From Deltaproteobacteria bacterium CG_4_8_14_3_um_filter_43_13 (GTDB taxonomy: Bacteria; Desulfobacterota; UBA8473), in NCBI GenBank assembly GCA_002782605.1, contig PFIF01000032.1, positions 1 to 9,106 of the forward strand: a DNA stretch of 9,106 bases, in the 5' to 3' direction. Below the pieces are notes generated by a model. It did not search any database, was not told the DNA's origin, and saw only the letters and a program-made list of their open reading frames with translations. The position numbers and the translations under genes are program-made. This document shows positions 1 through 6,688 of this stretch, in pieces (positions within the stretch are counted from its first letter, which is position 1; each line of letters starts with the position of its first letter).

Positions 1-1076
1 ACCAAAGAGACTTTGCTATTGATTCTCTCAAGATCACGGATTCCTTTTAGGAGATTCCTTAGATCTGTTCGAAGTATAGTCTCATCTTTTAATTCTGATA
101 CTACATCAAGCCTTTCCCTTATTTTATCAATAGTTAATAGAGGGTAATTAAACCAGTTTCTAATTTTTCTCCCCCCCATGGCTGTCATGGTTTCATCCAG
201 TATGCCTATCAGTGAACCCTTTTTAGATTTATCTCGTATTGTACAAAAAAGTTCAAGATTCCTCTTGGTAGGCTCATCCACAATCATATATTCATCAACA
301 TGGTAGAAGGACAGGTGGTTGATGTGGCAGAGTTCTGCCTTTTGGGTAGCTTTGATATAATGAATTATACCACCAGCAGCGTTAACAGCCTCTTTCATAT
401 CATTAAAATCGAGGGATTCCCTGTTTATCTGCTTTGAGAGCAGCTTAAGGGATTTGTCATAGTCAAAGATATCATCATCCATTTGTGTAAGCACATATTT
501 GTCCATGGATTTAAGAAGGGTCTGAAAGGAATCGTGCTCACTGAGAAATCTGGGGACGAGTATTTCTCTTGGACCAACCCTTAATATCTCTTCGAGCAGT
601 ACACGATAATCCGTAATTTCTGTAGCCCTGAATTCTCCTGTAGACATATCCAAAAAGGCTATGCCCCAACTCTCTTTGTTAAATGAGATACTCATTAAAA
701 AATTGTTCTCAGTAGACTCCAGAGTATCTGTATCTAGTACCAATCCTGGGGTGATAATTCTGGTAACTTCCCTCTTAACAATACCAACAGCCTTTTTGGG
801 ATCTTCCACCTGTTCACAGATGGCCACTTTGTATCCCTTATCAATCAATTTTGAGATATAGGGTGAGACTGAATGATACGGAATACCACATAAAGGGACA
901 CTATTCTCCTTGTTTTTATCTCTTGAGGTAAGGGTAATGTCCAAAATTCCCGATGCTATCTCAGCATCTTCAAAGAACATTTCATAGAAATCACCCATTC
1001 GAAAAAAGAGTATGGCATCTTTATGCGATTCCTTTATCTCTAAATACTGTTTAATCATCGGTGTAAGATTCGACAT
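1..1076 (-). CDS. mutS: DNA mismatch repair protein MutS, N-terminal part (runs off the left edge)
   Basis: This is the mismatch-recognition ATPase that binds mispaired or looped DNA and recruits MutL. Translating the minus strand from the ATG at 1076 gives 358 uninterrupted codons. Domain I begins with the MutS signature FFRMGDFYEMFFEDAE near residues 24-39, and F30-Y31-E32 is the Phe-X-Glu mismatch wedge. The connector domain follows (about 120-250). Then comes the start of the core/lever domain, with the family pattern PTKRNLELF, GGRKIRNW and, close to the edge, LLKGIRDLERINSKVSL. The clamp and the C-terminal Walker ATPase are outside the window. The start is firm: residues MSNLTPMIKQY align with the family N-terminus, and an in-frame TAG lies 12 nt upstream. 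The Shine-Dalgarno is poor. It follows the cyclase gene by 72 bp of repeat-containing DNA and may be a separate unit. No frameshift is seen; partial only because of the window edge. Confidence 0.97.
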   Translation of the reverse strand, partial: MSNLTPMIKQYLEIKESHKDAILFFRMGDFYEMFFEDAEIASGILDITLTSRDKNKENSVPLCGIPYHSVSPYISKLIDKGYKVAICEQVEDPKKAVGIVKREVTRIITPGLVLDTDTLESTENNFLMSISFNKESWGIAFLDMSTGEFRATEITDYRVLLEEILRVGPREILVPRFLSEHDSFQTLLKSMDKYVLTQMDDDIFDYDKSLKLLSKQINRESLDFNDMKEAVNAAGGIIHYIKATQKAELCHINHLSFYHVDEYMIVDEPTKRNLELFCTIRDKSKKGSLIGILDETMTAMGGRKIRNWFNYPLLTIDKIRERLDVVSELKDETILRTDLRNLLKGIRDLERINSKVSL

Positions 1077-1090
1077 GGGCGCTCGCTAAT

Positions 1091-1138
1091 CCTACAGCCT
1101 ATAGCCTACAGCCTGTTAGCCTGTAGTTTTTCAGGCTG
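1091..1138. repeat. Short CCTACAGCCT repeat cluster with hairpin potential between the cyclase gene and mutS
   Basis: CCTACAGCCT occurs at 1091-1100 and again at 1105-1114 (14-bp period), followed by a third related piece, AGCCTGTAG, from 1118. Inverted copies allow alternative hairpins: AGCCTG 1118-1123 with CAGGCT 1132-1137, or CAGCCTG 1109-1115 with CAGGCTG 1132-1138. The cluster fills most of the 72-bp gap. In the minus-strand transcript no T-run follows the stems, so it is not a classical intrinsic terminator, although it would place structured RNA just before the weak mutS ribosome-binding region. It looks like a dispersed intergenic repeat; that is inference without a genome-wide search. 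Confidence 0.6.
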
Positions 1139-1148
1139 GACTAATTAG

Positions 1149-2162
1149 TTAAAGAGAATTATGGGGCTTTAGCCCTAACACATTGTATATACTTATATTT
1201 CTCCCAATTCCTTTCATGCTCACAGCATCCAGTTTCTCTGCTTCTATTTCATGGCGAACATCCTGGAAGGTATCCTCTGCGATTAAGATTTGTCCCCCCT
1301 TGGCAATCTTTTCTAATCTGGCTGCAATGTTAACCGCCGATCCTATAACAGTGTATTCCTTCTTTCTGGTAGATCCAAAGATCCCTACCACTACCTCACC
1401 TGTATTGATGCCTATACCTATGGGTATTGACACCGGATCAGAAGACCCTAATTTTACACTTACCTGGGCTGCTCTTTTTTGCATATCTATGGCTGTCAGG
1501 ACTGCACGAAGAGGGTCGTCATTGTAGGAAATAGGTGCCCCGTAAATAACCATTATACTATCCCCCATGTGTTTATCAAGGGTTCCGTTATGCTTAAACA
1601 CAATATCACTCAATGGTGTGAAATAATAACGGCTTAAAAATGCTGCCAATTCTTCTGGGTCTACCCCTTCTGAGATTGAAGAAAAACCTCTTATATCTGC
1701 AAACAAGATGGTTGCCTTTTGTTTTCTGGGTCTAATCGTACTTGGGTCTTTCTGTAACTCCTGCAGTATCTGGTCGGATACAAATTGTTTCAAGTGTTTC
1801 TTCAGGAAATACTCTCTTACCTTGGCCCTTATCTCAATGTTATCAAAGGGCTTTGTCAAAAATCCATCAATACCTTCATTGGTAGCCTGAATAGCACTTT
1901 CCATTGTGCCATATCCTGTTAAAACAATGCGGGTTATCTCCGGATTAATACTGCCAATAGCCGACAAAGTCTCAATACCATCCAGCCCGGGCATTTTAAG
2001 GTCTGATATAATGATGCCAATCTTATCTATGTTTTCATCCACTATCTTTATAGCTTCATTTCCATCTTTCGCCAGAAAAATAGAATAACCCTCGTGTTGA
2101 AAGGCCTTATTGAGAGACCTTCTAACGCCCTCTTCATCATCAACTATTAGTAACCCATTCAT
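1149..2162 (-). CDS. Response regulator with class III adenylate cyclase output domain
   Basis: This 337-residue protein is a cytoplasmic two-component regulator whose output makes cyclic nucleotide instead of binding DNA. Residues 1-120 are a complete receiver domain: acidic pair D8/D9, phospho-acceptor D54 in SDLKMPG, T82 and K104 in KPF. A short helical linker leads to a class III cyclase domain (about 148-335). It has metal-binding aspartates D156 (ILFADIRGF) and D201 (KHMGDSIMVIYGAP), purine-reading K197 and T271 (KEYTVIGSAVN), and transition-state N278 and R282 (VNIAARLE). The Lys/Thr pair is the adenylate-cyclase type, so cAMP is the expected product. The usual Asp of VIGD is Ser275 here. 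The ATG at 2162 has a strong AGGAGGA site 8 nt upstream. It lies downstream of a histidine kinase, its likely phosphodonor. Domain calls are sure; pairing and product are inferred. Confidence 0.94.
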   Translation of the reverse strand: MNGLLIVDDEEGVRRSLNKAFQHEGYSIFLAKDGNEAIKIVDENIDKIGIIISDLKMPGLDGIETLSAIGSINPEITRIVLTGYGTMESAIQATNEGIDGFLTKPFDNIEIRAKVREYFLKKHLKQFVSDQILQELQKDPSTIRPRKQKATILFADIRGFSSISEGVDPEELAAFLSRYYFTPLSDIVFKHNGTLDKHMGDSIMVIYGAPISYNDDPLRAVLTAIDMQKRAAQVSVKLGSSDPVSIPIGIGINTGEVVVGIFGSTRKKEYTVIGSAVNIAARLEKIAKGGQILIAEDTFQDVRHEIEAEKLDAVSMKGIGRNISIYNVLGLKPHNSL

Positions 2163-2170
2163 GATATTAC

Positions 2171-2177
2171 TCCTCCT
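2171..2177 (-). promoter_or_regulatory. Strong ribosome binding site of the receiver-cyclase gene
   Basis: On the minus strand AGGAGGA lies 8 nt before the ATG at 2162. It is among the strongest Shine-Dalgarno matches in the window. It fixes the start of the cyclase gene and lies outside the neighbouring inverted-repeat element, so translation of the cyclase should not depend on that element. Confidence 0.7.
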
Positions 2178-2205
2178 AGAAAAAGCTCCTATTTTGTTAA
2201 TTCGT

Positions 2206-2341
2206 AATTATTCAAGTAGGCACAAAGGCACAGAGCACCAAAGGCACAAAGTAGGGAAAAACAACGAAACGACCCTGTTCCGCTCTGCTTTGTGCCTATG
2301 TGCCTTTGCCACTTTCTGCCTGAATAGTTACAATTATTCAA
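2206..2341. mobile_element. Short palindromic insertion (MITE-like) bounded by 10-bp direct repeats, covering the kinase stop codon
   Basis: The direct repeat AATTATTCAA occurs at 2206-2215 and again at 2332-2341, enclosing 116 bp with strong self-complementarity. AAAGGCACA (2224-2232) pairs with TGTGCCTTT (2299-2307), GGCACAAAG (2243-2251) with CTTTGTGCC (2288-2296), and AGGG (2253-2256) with CCCT (2273-2276). A further inverted copy of the boundary motif sits inside the right end: GTAATTATTCA at 2204-2214 against TGAATAGTTAC at 2321-2331. The right direct repeat contains the kinase stop codon (TAA, 2336-2334). No open reading frame in it is credible. The most economical reading is a non-autonomous element with target-site duplication. 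A structured processing site or a REP-like repeat is the alternative, because the terminal inverted repeats are imperfect. Confidence 0.6.
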
Positions 2342-4553
2342 CAGGCAACTCAACCCGAAAGGTAGTCCCCTTACCTGGCGTGCTAAAAACGAAAATGTCC
2401 CCCTTGTGTCTCTTTACAATCTCGTAAGAGATATATAGACCAAGTCCCGCACCTGTCCCCACCTCTTTTGTAGTAAAGAAGGGTTTAAATATGTCTTTGA
2501 TTATCAAGGGGGACATCCCTTTACCTGTATCGATACATTCAAAGATTACCCTACTGATCTTTTCATCAAACCCCGTCTTTAAAGTTATCTTACCATTACT
2601 CCCTTTAGCTTCCTGGATAGAGTTCTTTATAATATTCAAGCATACCTGTCCCAGATTAGCAAAGTTACCTTTAATCTCTGGGATCCCTTCATAGAACTCT
2701 TCCTCTATTTCTACCTCATATCTTTTATATTGATTATAAAGGACTCGCAATGCATCCTTAACAACCGTATTTATATTCACTGGCTCTGTATACCCCTGGG
2801 TCTGGCGTGATATATCCAGGAGACTGGCGATGATCTCTTTGGCACGCATCAACTCCTTTAATGTAAATCGAAGATCATCTATAATCTCATCTTCATATTC
2901 TGCTTTGACATCTATCTTTTCCAAAGATTCTAGAGTAGATTGAATAAGGCTTGATACACTTGAGAGGGGATTATTCAGTTCATGGGCTACCCCGGCTACC
3001 AATTGTCCAACAGCCGCCAGACTCTCTGATCGGATAAGCCGTTCTTGTGTTCTCTCCTTCTCCAATAAAGCCCTCTCCAGCTCTTTTGTACGAGCTCGTA
3101 CTTTCATCTCAAGGTTCTTGTTTAAGTCCTCGATTATCCTGTACGACCTGGCATTTTCTATTGAAATACTGCTTTGATTTGCTAAGGTTTGCAGCAACTC
3201 CAGGTCTTCCGAGGTATAGAGATCGCCCGATTTTTTGTAGCCAATGCCTATAAAACCTTTTACAGAATTACTGAAGATCATAGGAACTATTAAACTTGCG
3301 TGCAGATAACCCAATTGCCTGAGACACTCTCTTTTGTTAATTATCCACTCATCCCCCTCTTCAATATCATGCTTAAACAGTTCTCTTTTTTGGCTCATCA
3401 GCAGGGCAATCAATGGACTTTCCAGCCTTAACTCTATCTCTTTTACATTTTTTTCGCACTCTCCCTTTACACTGTGGACTCGAAAGGCTTTTTCTTCCTC
3501 ATTCCACAGAACCACTGATACGCTGGTTGCATGCATTGAATTTATAACTGTATCAATAATGCGTTTAACTATCTCATCCATATCAAGGATAGACCTCATA
3601 GCCTGACTGACATCTCTTAATGTTTTCTGATAATCGTATTTACCCTTAAAGAAGATTCTGTCTATAACCGTTTGAACCTTTTCTTTTACGGGGATAAAAA
3701 CAAACAGAATGATGAGGAAAAGGAAGACAGGAAAGAGAAAAGAATCAGAAATTTTGAAGCCCTTAAAAATCATATCAAATGCAACTATTAGAAAGGCGTA
3801 AAATGCCATTAAGAAAGCAGTAATTGATGAGTAAACCATGCCCTTTCTTATGAGAAATCCCATATCCAGAAGGTCGTGCTTTAAAACTCCAAAAGCGAGG
3901 ATTATCATAGGTATGAAACCAAAGTTACCAAAGGGGTAGATCTCTATTCCGCTCATTGGAAGAACGTTTAGCAGTGCCAATATGGCATATATTCCAAACC
4001 CTAAAAAGACGTACCTGATCTGATTACGCTTTACAGGGTTTGTTTCTTCTTTTATCTGTCTGTAGGAGAGAAGCAAACAGTACAAAAGCACTAAAGAATT
4101 CATGGAAAAAAACAGATAAAAAAGTGGGCCACCTTTTGCAAAAAAGCCGAAGTAATACTTATAACTGCCAATAAGGTAGAGTTGGGATTGGGTGAAAAAC
4201 ATCAATGAAAAACTGAACAGGTAGGCTGCCGGGACCAGCCATCTTTTCCTGTTTATAGAAAAAAAGGCATGAACAAAGTGGAGGTATATGGGAATATTAT
4301 AGACCAATAACAGGTGGTCATACCTGCTGATTTTAAGGGCTATATCTCCTTTTGTTACAATAGTCATCAGGGCCACATCTATATTCAAAAAGACCCCAAT
4401 AGTGCACAGACAGGCAAAAAGGAGATTTGCCTTCCTGCCTTTTCCCTTTATAAAGGCTAGCAAAGCCAACCCCAGCGTTGTCAGGAGACCCAAAAAAGGG
4501 GGGATTATATAAGGGGAAATCCCTTGATGGATGTTAAAAAGGTTATGCAACAT
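2334..4553 (-). CDS. Membrane sensor histidine kinase (multi-TM N-terminus, GAF, HisKA, HATPase)
   Basis: This 739-residue inner-membrane kinase is numbered here from the ATG at 4553. About eight or nine hydrophobic segments fill residues 15-292 and resemble the 7TM-type N-terminal region of histidine kinases. A GAF domain follows (about 318-474), then a coiled-coil linker (470-515). The HisKA helix has phospho-acceptor H524 in GVAHELNNPLSS. The catalytic domain carries N644 (NIIKNSIQEA), D675 (DTGKG), the F-box KPFFTT and the glycine-rich GTGAGLGL (699-706). The ligand is unknown. An in-frame TTG lies one codon upstream (4556), but the ATG shares its A with the stop of the upstream sugar-nucleotide gene (TGATG), which favours coupled translation. 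The adjacent receiver-cyclase is the probable partner. The stop codon lies inside the flanking repeat of a palindromic element. Family is certain; the sensed signal is not readable. Confidence 0.95.
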   Translation of the reverse strand: MLHNLFNIHQGISPYIIPPFLGLLTTLGLALLAFIKGKGRKANLLFACLCTIGVFLNIDVALMTIVTKGDIALKISRYDHLLLVYNIPIYLHFVHAFFSINRKRWLVPAAYLFSFSLMFFTQSQLYLIGSYKYYFGFFAKGGPLFYLFFSMNSLVLLYCLLLSYRQIKEETNPVKRNQIRYVFLGFGIYAILALLNVLPMSGIEIYPFGNFGFIPMIILAFGVLKHDLLDMGFLIRKGMVYSSITAFLMAFYAFLIVAFDMIFKGFKISDSFLFPVFLFLIILFVFIPVKEKVQTVIDRIFFKGKYDYQKTLRDVSQAMRSILDMDEIVKRIIDTVINSMHATSVSVVLWNEEEKAFRVHSVKGECEKNVKEIELRLESPLIALLMSQKRELFKHDIEEGDEWIINKRECLRQLGYLHASLIVPMIFSNSVKGFIGIGYKKSGDLYTSEDLELLQTLANQSSISIENARSYRIIEDLNKNLEMKVRARTKELERALLEKERTQERLIRSESLAAVGQLVAGVAHELNNPLSSVSSLIQSTLESLEKIDVKAEYEDEIIDDLRFTLKELMRAKEIIASLLDISRQTQGYTEPVNINTVVKDALRVLYNQYKRYEVEIEEEFYEGIPEIKGNFANLGQVCLNIIKNSIQEAKGSNGKITLKTGFDEKISRVIFECIDTGKGMSPLIIKDIFKPFFTTKEVGTGAGLGLYISYEIVKRHKGDIFVFSTPGKGTTFRVELPVE

Positions 4554-5488
4554 CAAACCCTTTCTTTAAAATACTCCAATGTTATCTTCAGCCCTTCGTC
4601 AAGGGATATTTTGGGTTCCCAGTTAAGCAGCTTTTTAGCCTTGCTAATCTCGGGTTGTCTTATTTTAGGATCATCCTCGGGCAGGGTTTTAAAGGTTATT
4701 TTGCTTTTACTACCCGTTAATTCCAGTATCTTCTCTGCAAAGTCCAGGATAGTTATCTCACTCGGATTGCCCAGGTTTACAGGGAGGATTTCATCAGACA
4801 TCAGCAGTCTGTAAATACCCTCAATCAGATCAGAAACGTAGCAGAAGCTTCGGGTCTGCAATCCGTCTCCAAATACAGTAAGCTCCTCCCTACGCAATGC
4901 CTGGCATATAAAGGCAGGTAAAGCTCTGCCGTCATCCAGCCTCATTTTAGGGCCATAGGTATTAAATATCCTGGCAATCCTGGTTTCAACACCATGGTAT
5001 CTGTGATATGCCATGGTTATGGCTTCAGCGAATCTCTTGGCTTCGTCATAAACCCCACGGGGGCCAACAGGGTTAACATTGCCCCAATAATCCTCCGACT
5101 GGGGGTGAGCCAGGGGGTCGCCGTAACACTCTGAAGTTGAGGCTAATAAAAAAGTTGCCTTCTTTGCTTTAGCCAGTCCTAAAGCCTTATGAGTCCCCAG
5201 AGAACCTACCTTTAAGGTCTGGATTGGCAACTTCAGATAATCTATAGGACTGGCAGGGGAAGCAAAATGTAGAATAAAATCCAGTTCTCCTTCTACATAT
5301 ATATATTCGGTCACATCATGTTTTATAAATTTAAAGTTATCATTACCAAAGAGGTGGGCAATATTGTCCATGTTCCCGGTAATAAGATTGTCCATGCAGA
5401 TAACAAAGTGACCCTCTGCAATCAAACGATCGCATATATGGGAACCGAGGAATCCAGCTCCTCCGGTAATTAAGGTTCGCTTTACCAT
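4553..5488 (-). CDS. UDP-glucuronate decarboxylase (UDP-xylose synthase), extended SDR family
   Basis: The predicted reaction is NAD-dependent decarboxylation of UDP-glucuronate to UDP-xylose, a cytoplasmic step that supplies pentose for surface glycans. The 311 residues are full length for a bacterial enzyme. The Rossmann motif TGGAGFLGSH (8-17) is followed by D33 of the cofactor-binding MDN. The decarboxylase-specific stretch STSECYGDPLAHPQ (117-130) contains E120, and WGNVNPVGPRGVYDEAKR (135-152) supplies the YxxxK pair Y147/K151. These stretches separate it from 4-epimerases and dTDP-glucose dehydratases, where the motif around the Tyr differs. The ATG at 5488 has GAGGTG 7 nt upstream, and the gene starts only 17 bp after the transglutaminase-like gene. 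Its TGA overlaps the kinase ATG. No UDP-glucose dehydrogenase, which would make the substrate, is in the window. A related UDP-sugar epimerase is the less likely alternative. Confidence 0.9.
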   Translation of the reverse strand: MVKRTLITGGAGFLGSHICDRLIAEGHFVICMDNLITGNMDNIAHLFGNDNFKFIKHDVTEYIYVEGELDFILHFASPASPIDYLKLPIQTLKVGSLGTHKALGLAKAKKATFLLASTSECYGDPLAHPQSEDYWGNVNPVGPRGVYDEAKRFAEAITMAYHRYHGVETRIARIFNTYGPKMRLDDGRALPAFICQALRREELTVFGDGLQTRSFCYVSDLIEGIYRLLMSDEILPVNLGNPSEITILDFAEKILELTGSKSKITFKTLPEDDPKIRQPEISKAKKLLNWEPKISLDEGLKITLEYFKERV

Positions 5489-5505
5489 ACTTACGCACCT
5501 CGTCT

Positions 5506-6660
5506 TTACCTTTTGTCATTCAACTTTACATTAATATTTACCATTTCTTTATCCCTAATTGTGATATCCTTGTCAAGTCCACTATACCCATCTGCCTCAA
5601 AAGCAACCCTGTAATTTCCCCCCTTGAGTCCGATTATCGAGTATCTTCCTTGCTCAAATGGAAAAACACGACCTTTAGACCCCTTCCATAAGGTGACTTT
5701 CCCTTTAGGAATTATCTTTTCATTATTATCAATTACAGAGCCATAAATAGTCCCAAGCTGTTGAGCTGCCCTTTGCCTGCCCAGGATTGCCTTTCCAGGA
5801 GATGGAAGCTGATCTACCGGCAAAGTAGTATTCTCCTCTCTAAATATCGTATAAGTCGTCGCATTTTCTACATCCATCTCTCCACCTTTATAGTAACGAG
5901 GGGTATGTTCAACTCCGTCAATGTACCTCAGGATATGGAAGGGATCAACAAAGTCCTTAGAGTGTTCCAGATCAGAAAACGTCCAGCCAATATCCGGGTA
6001 GTATACCTCTATCCAGGCATGGAATCCACCTCCGTTAATCCTAATCCCCCAGTATTTCTTTGAAATTCCCCAATCATAACCTGGCGGCAAGTAACCATGT
6101 GCATACCTGGCTGGGATCCCGACACTCCTCAACATAGCGATAGAAAGACAGGTAATGCCTACACAGGACCCCCGTTTCGTTGTCATTACTGATCTGGCAT
6201 CCTGGCGCACACCGGGGCCTGCATCATAAATAACAGTATCGATTAACCAATCAGCAATAGCAGCAAACGCTTCATGTACATACTTAGCCTCTTTAACCAG
6301 TTCTCTTGCCTTTTCTGAAATCATCGGATCGTTTGTTTGAATATTTTGCTCGGCGGTTAAAAATTTTTGCATATTGTTGGGGATTTCCTTTAACGGTATT
6401 GGAAACATGGCCGATGAGTTCAGGGGGCTAAGGTCAATCTCTACTATTAGCCTCTTACTGAACTCATCCGAGGTTAATACTTCCTGTTTATAGAATTTAT
6501 TCGAATAATTTGGCAGATATTCCACACCGATAGGGTTTACAATATCGTAGATAACTATGTGTTTCCCCGTGAGCACCTTTGTTTCTGCCTTTAAGGGATG
6601 CTGAGGGATAAAAACTGAAATTAATAGGAAAAAAAGGGGGGGGAAGGTCATCCGTTTCAA
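5506..6660 (-). CDS. Exported transglutaminase-like cysteine peptidase-fold protein with C-terminal carboxypeptidase-regulatory-like domain
   Basis: Residues 1-25 form a signal peptide (KR at the start, hydrophobic core FFLLISVFI, cut near KA/ET), so the protein is probably periplasmic. The transglutaminase-like core spans about 125-245 and keeps a full triad: C166 in RGSCVGIT, H214 in GGFHAWIEVYYP and D230 in WTFSDLEHS. A beta-sandwich of the carboxypeptidase regulatory type follows (about 304-380, IYGSVIDNN through YRVAFEADGYSG). In bacteria such proteins act as peptidases or amidases more often than as cross-linkers; the substrate is unknown. The start is TTG at 6660, because GGAGGT sits 8 nt before it, whereas the ATG three codons on (6651) would be 17 nt away. 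The codons for residues 5-10 contain a C8-T7 homopolymer (6629-6643), a possible slippage site. It lies 28 bp after the LPP20-like gene and 17 bp before the decarboxylase gene. Confidence 0.9.
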   Translation of the reverse strand: MKRMTFPPLFFLLISVFIPQHPLKAETKVLTGKHIVIYDIVNPIGVEYLPNYSNKFYKQEVLTSDEFSKRLIVEIDLSPLNSSAMFPIPLKEIPNNMQKFLTAEQNIQTNDPMISEKARELVKEAKYVHEAFAAIADWLIDTVIYDAGPGVRQDARSVMTTKRGSCVGITCLSIAMLRSVGIPARYAHGYLPPGYDWGISKKYWGIRINGGGFHAWIEVYYPDIGWTFSDLEHSKDFVDPFHILRYIDGVEHTPRYYKGGEMDVENATTYTIFREENTTLPVDQLPSPGKAILGRQRAAQQLGTIYGSVIDNNEKIIPKGKVTLWKGSKGRVFPFEQGRYSIIGLKGGNYRVAFEADGYSGLDKDITIRDKEMVNINVKLNDKR

Positions 6661-6668
6661 TTAAAATT

Positions 6669-6674
6669 ACCTCC
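6669..6674 (-). promoter_or_regulatory. Ribosome binding site selecting the TTG start of the transglutaminase-like gene
   Basis: GGAGGT on the minus strand lies 8 nt before TTG 6660 and 17 nt before the alternative ATG 6651. The spacing decides for TTG and adds the residues MKR, which give the signal peptide its positive N-terminus. Confidence 0.65.
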
Positions 6675-6688
6675 GTTTTAAAAGTTTA

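Noticed and set aside
171..177. C7 run in mutS as a phase-variation tract
   Set aside because: It encodes the conserved Gly-Gly of the GGRKIRNW motif and the frame is intact, so composition is explained by protein conservation.
1091..1138. Possible CRISPR repeat array
   Set aside because: The units are only about 10-14 bp, occur back to back and have no spacers.
1183..1527. Plus-strand open frame of 114 codons
   Set aside because: It is antisense to the cyclase domain, which is clearly coding with catalytic motifs in the minus frame.
2110..2427. Plus-strand open frame of 105 codons over the second palindromic element
   Set aside because: It is antisense to both flanking genes and its middle is the GGCACAAAG repeat. 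No coding signal is seen.
4554..4556. TTG as start of the histidine kinase
   Set aside because: The next codon is ATG and overlaps the upstream stop as TGATG, the more usual coupled start. The difference is one residue and cannot be settled from sequence alone.
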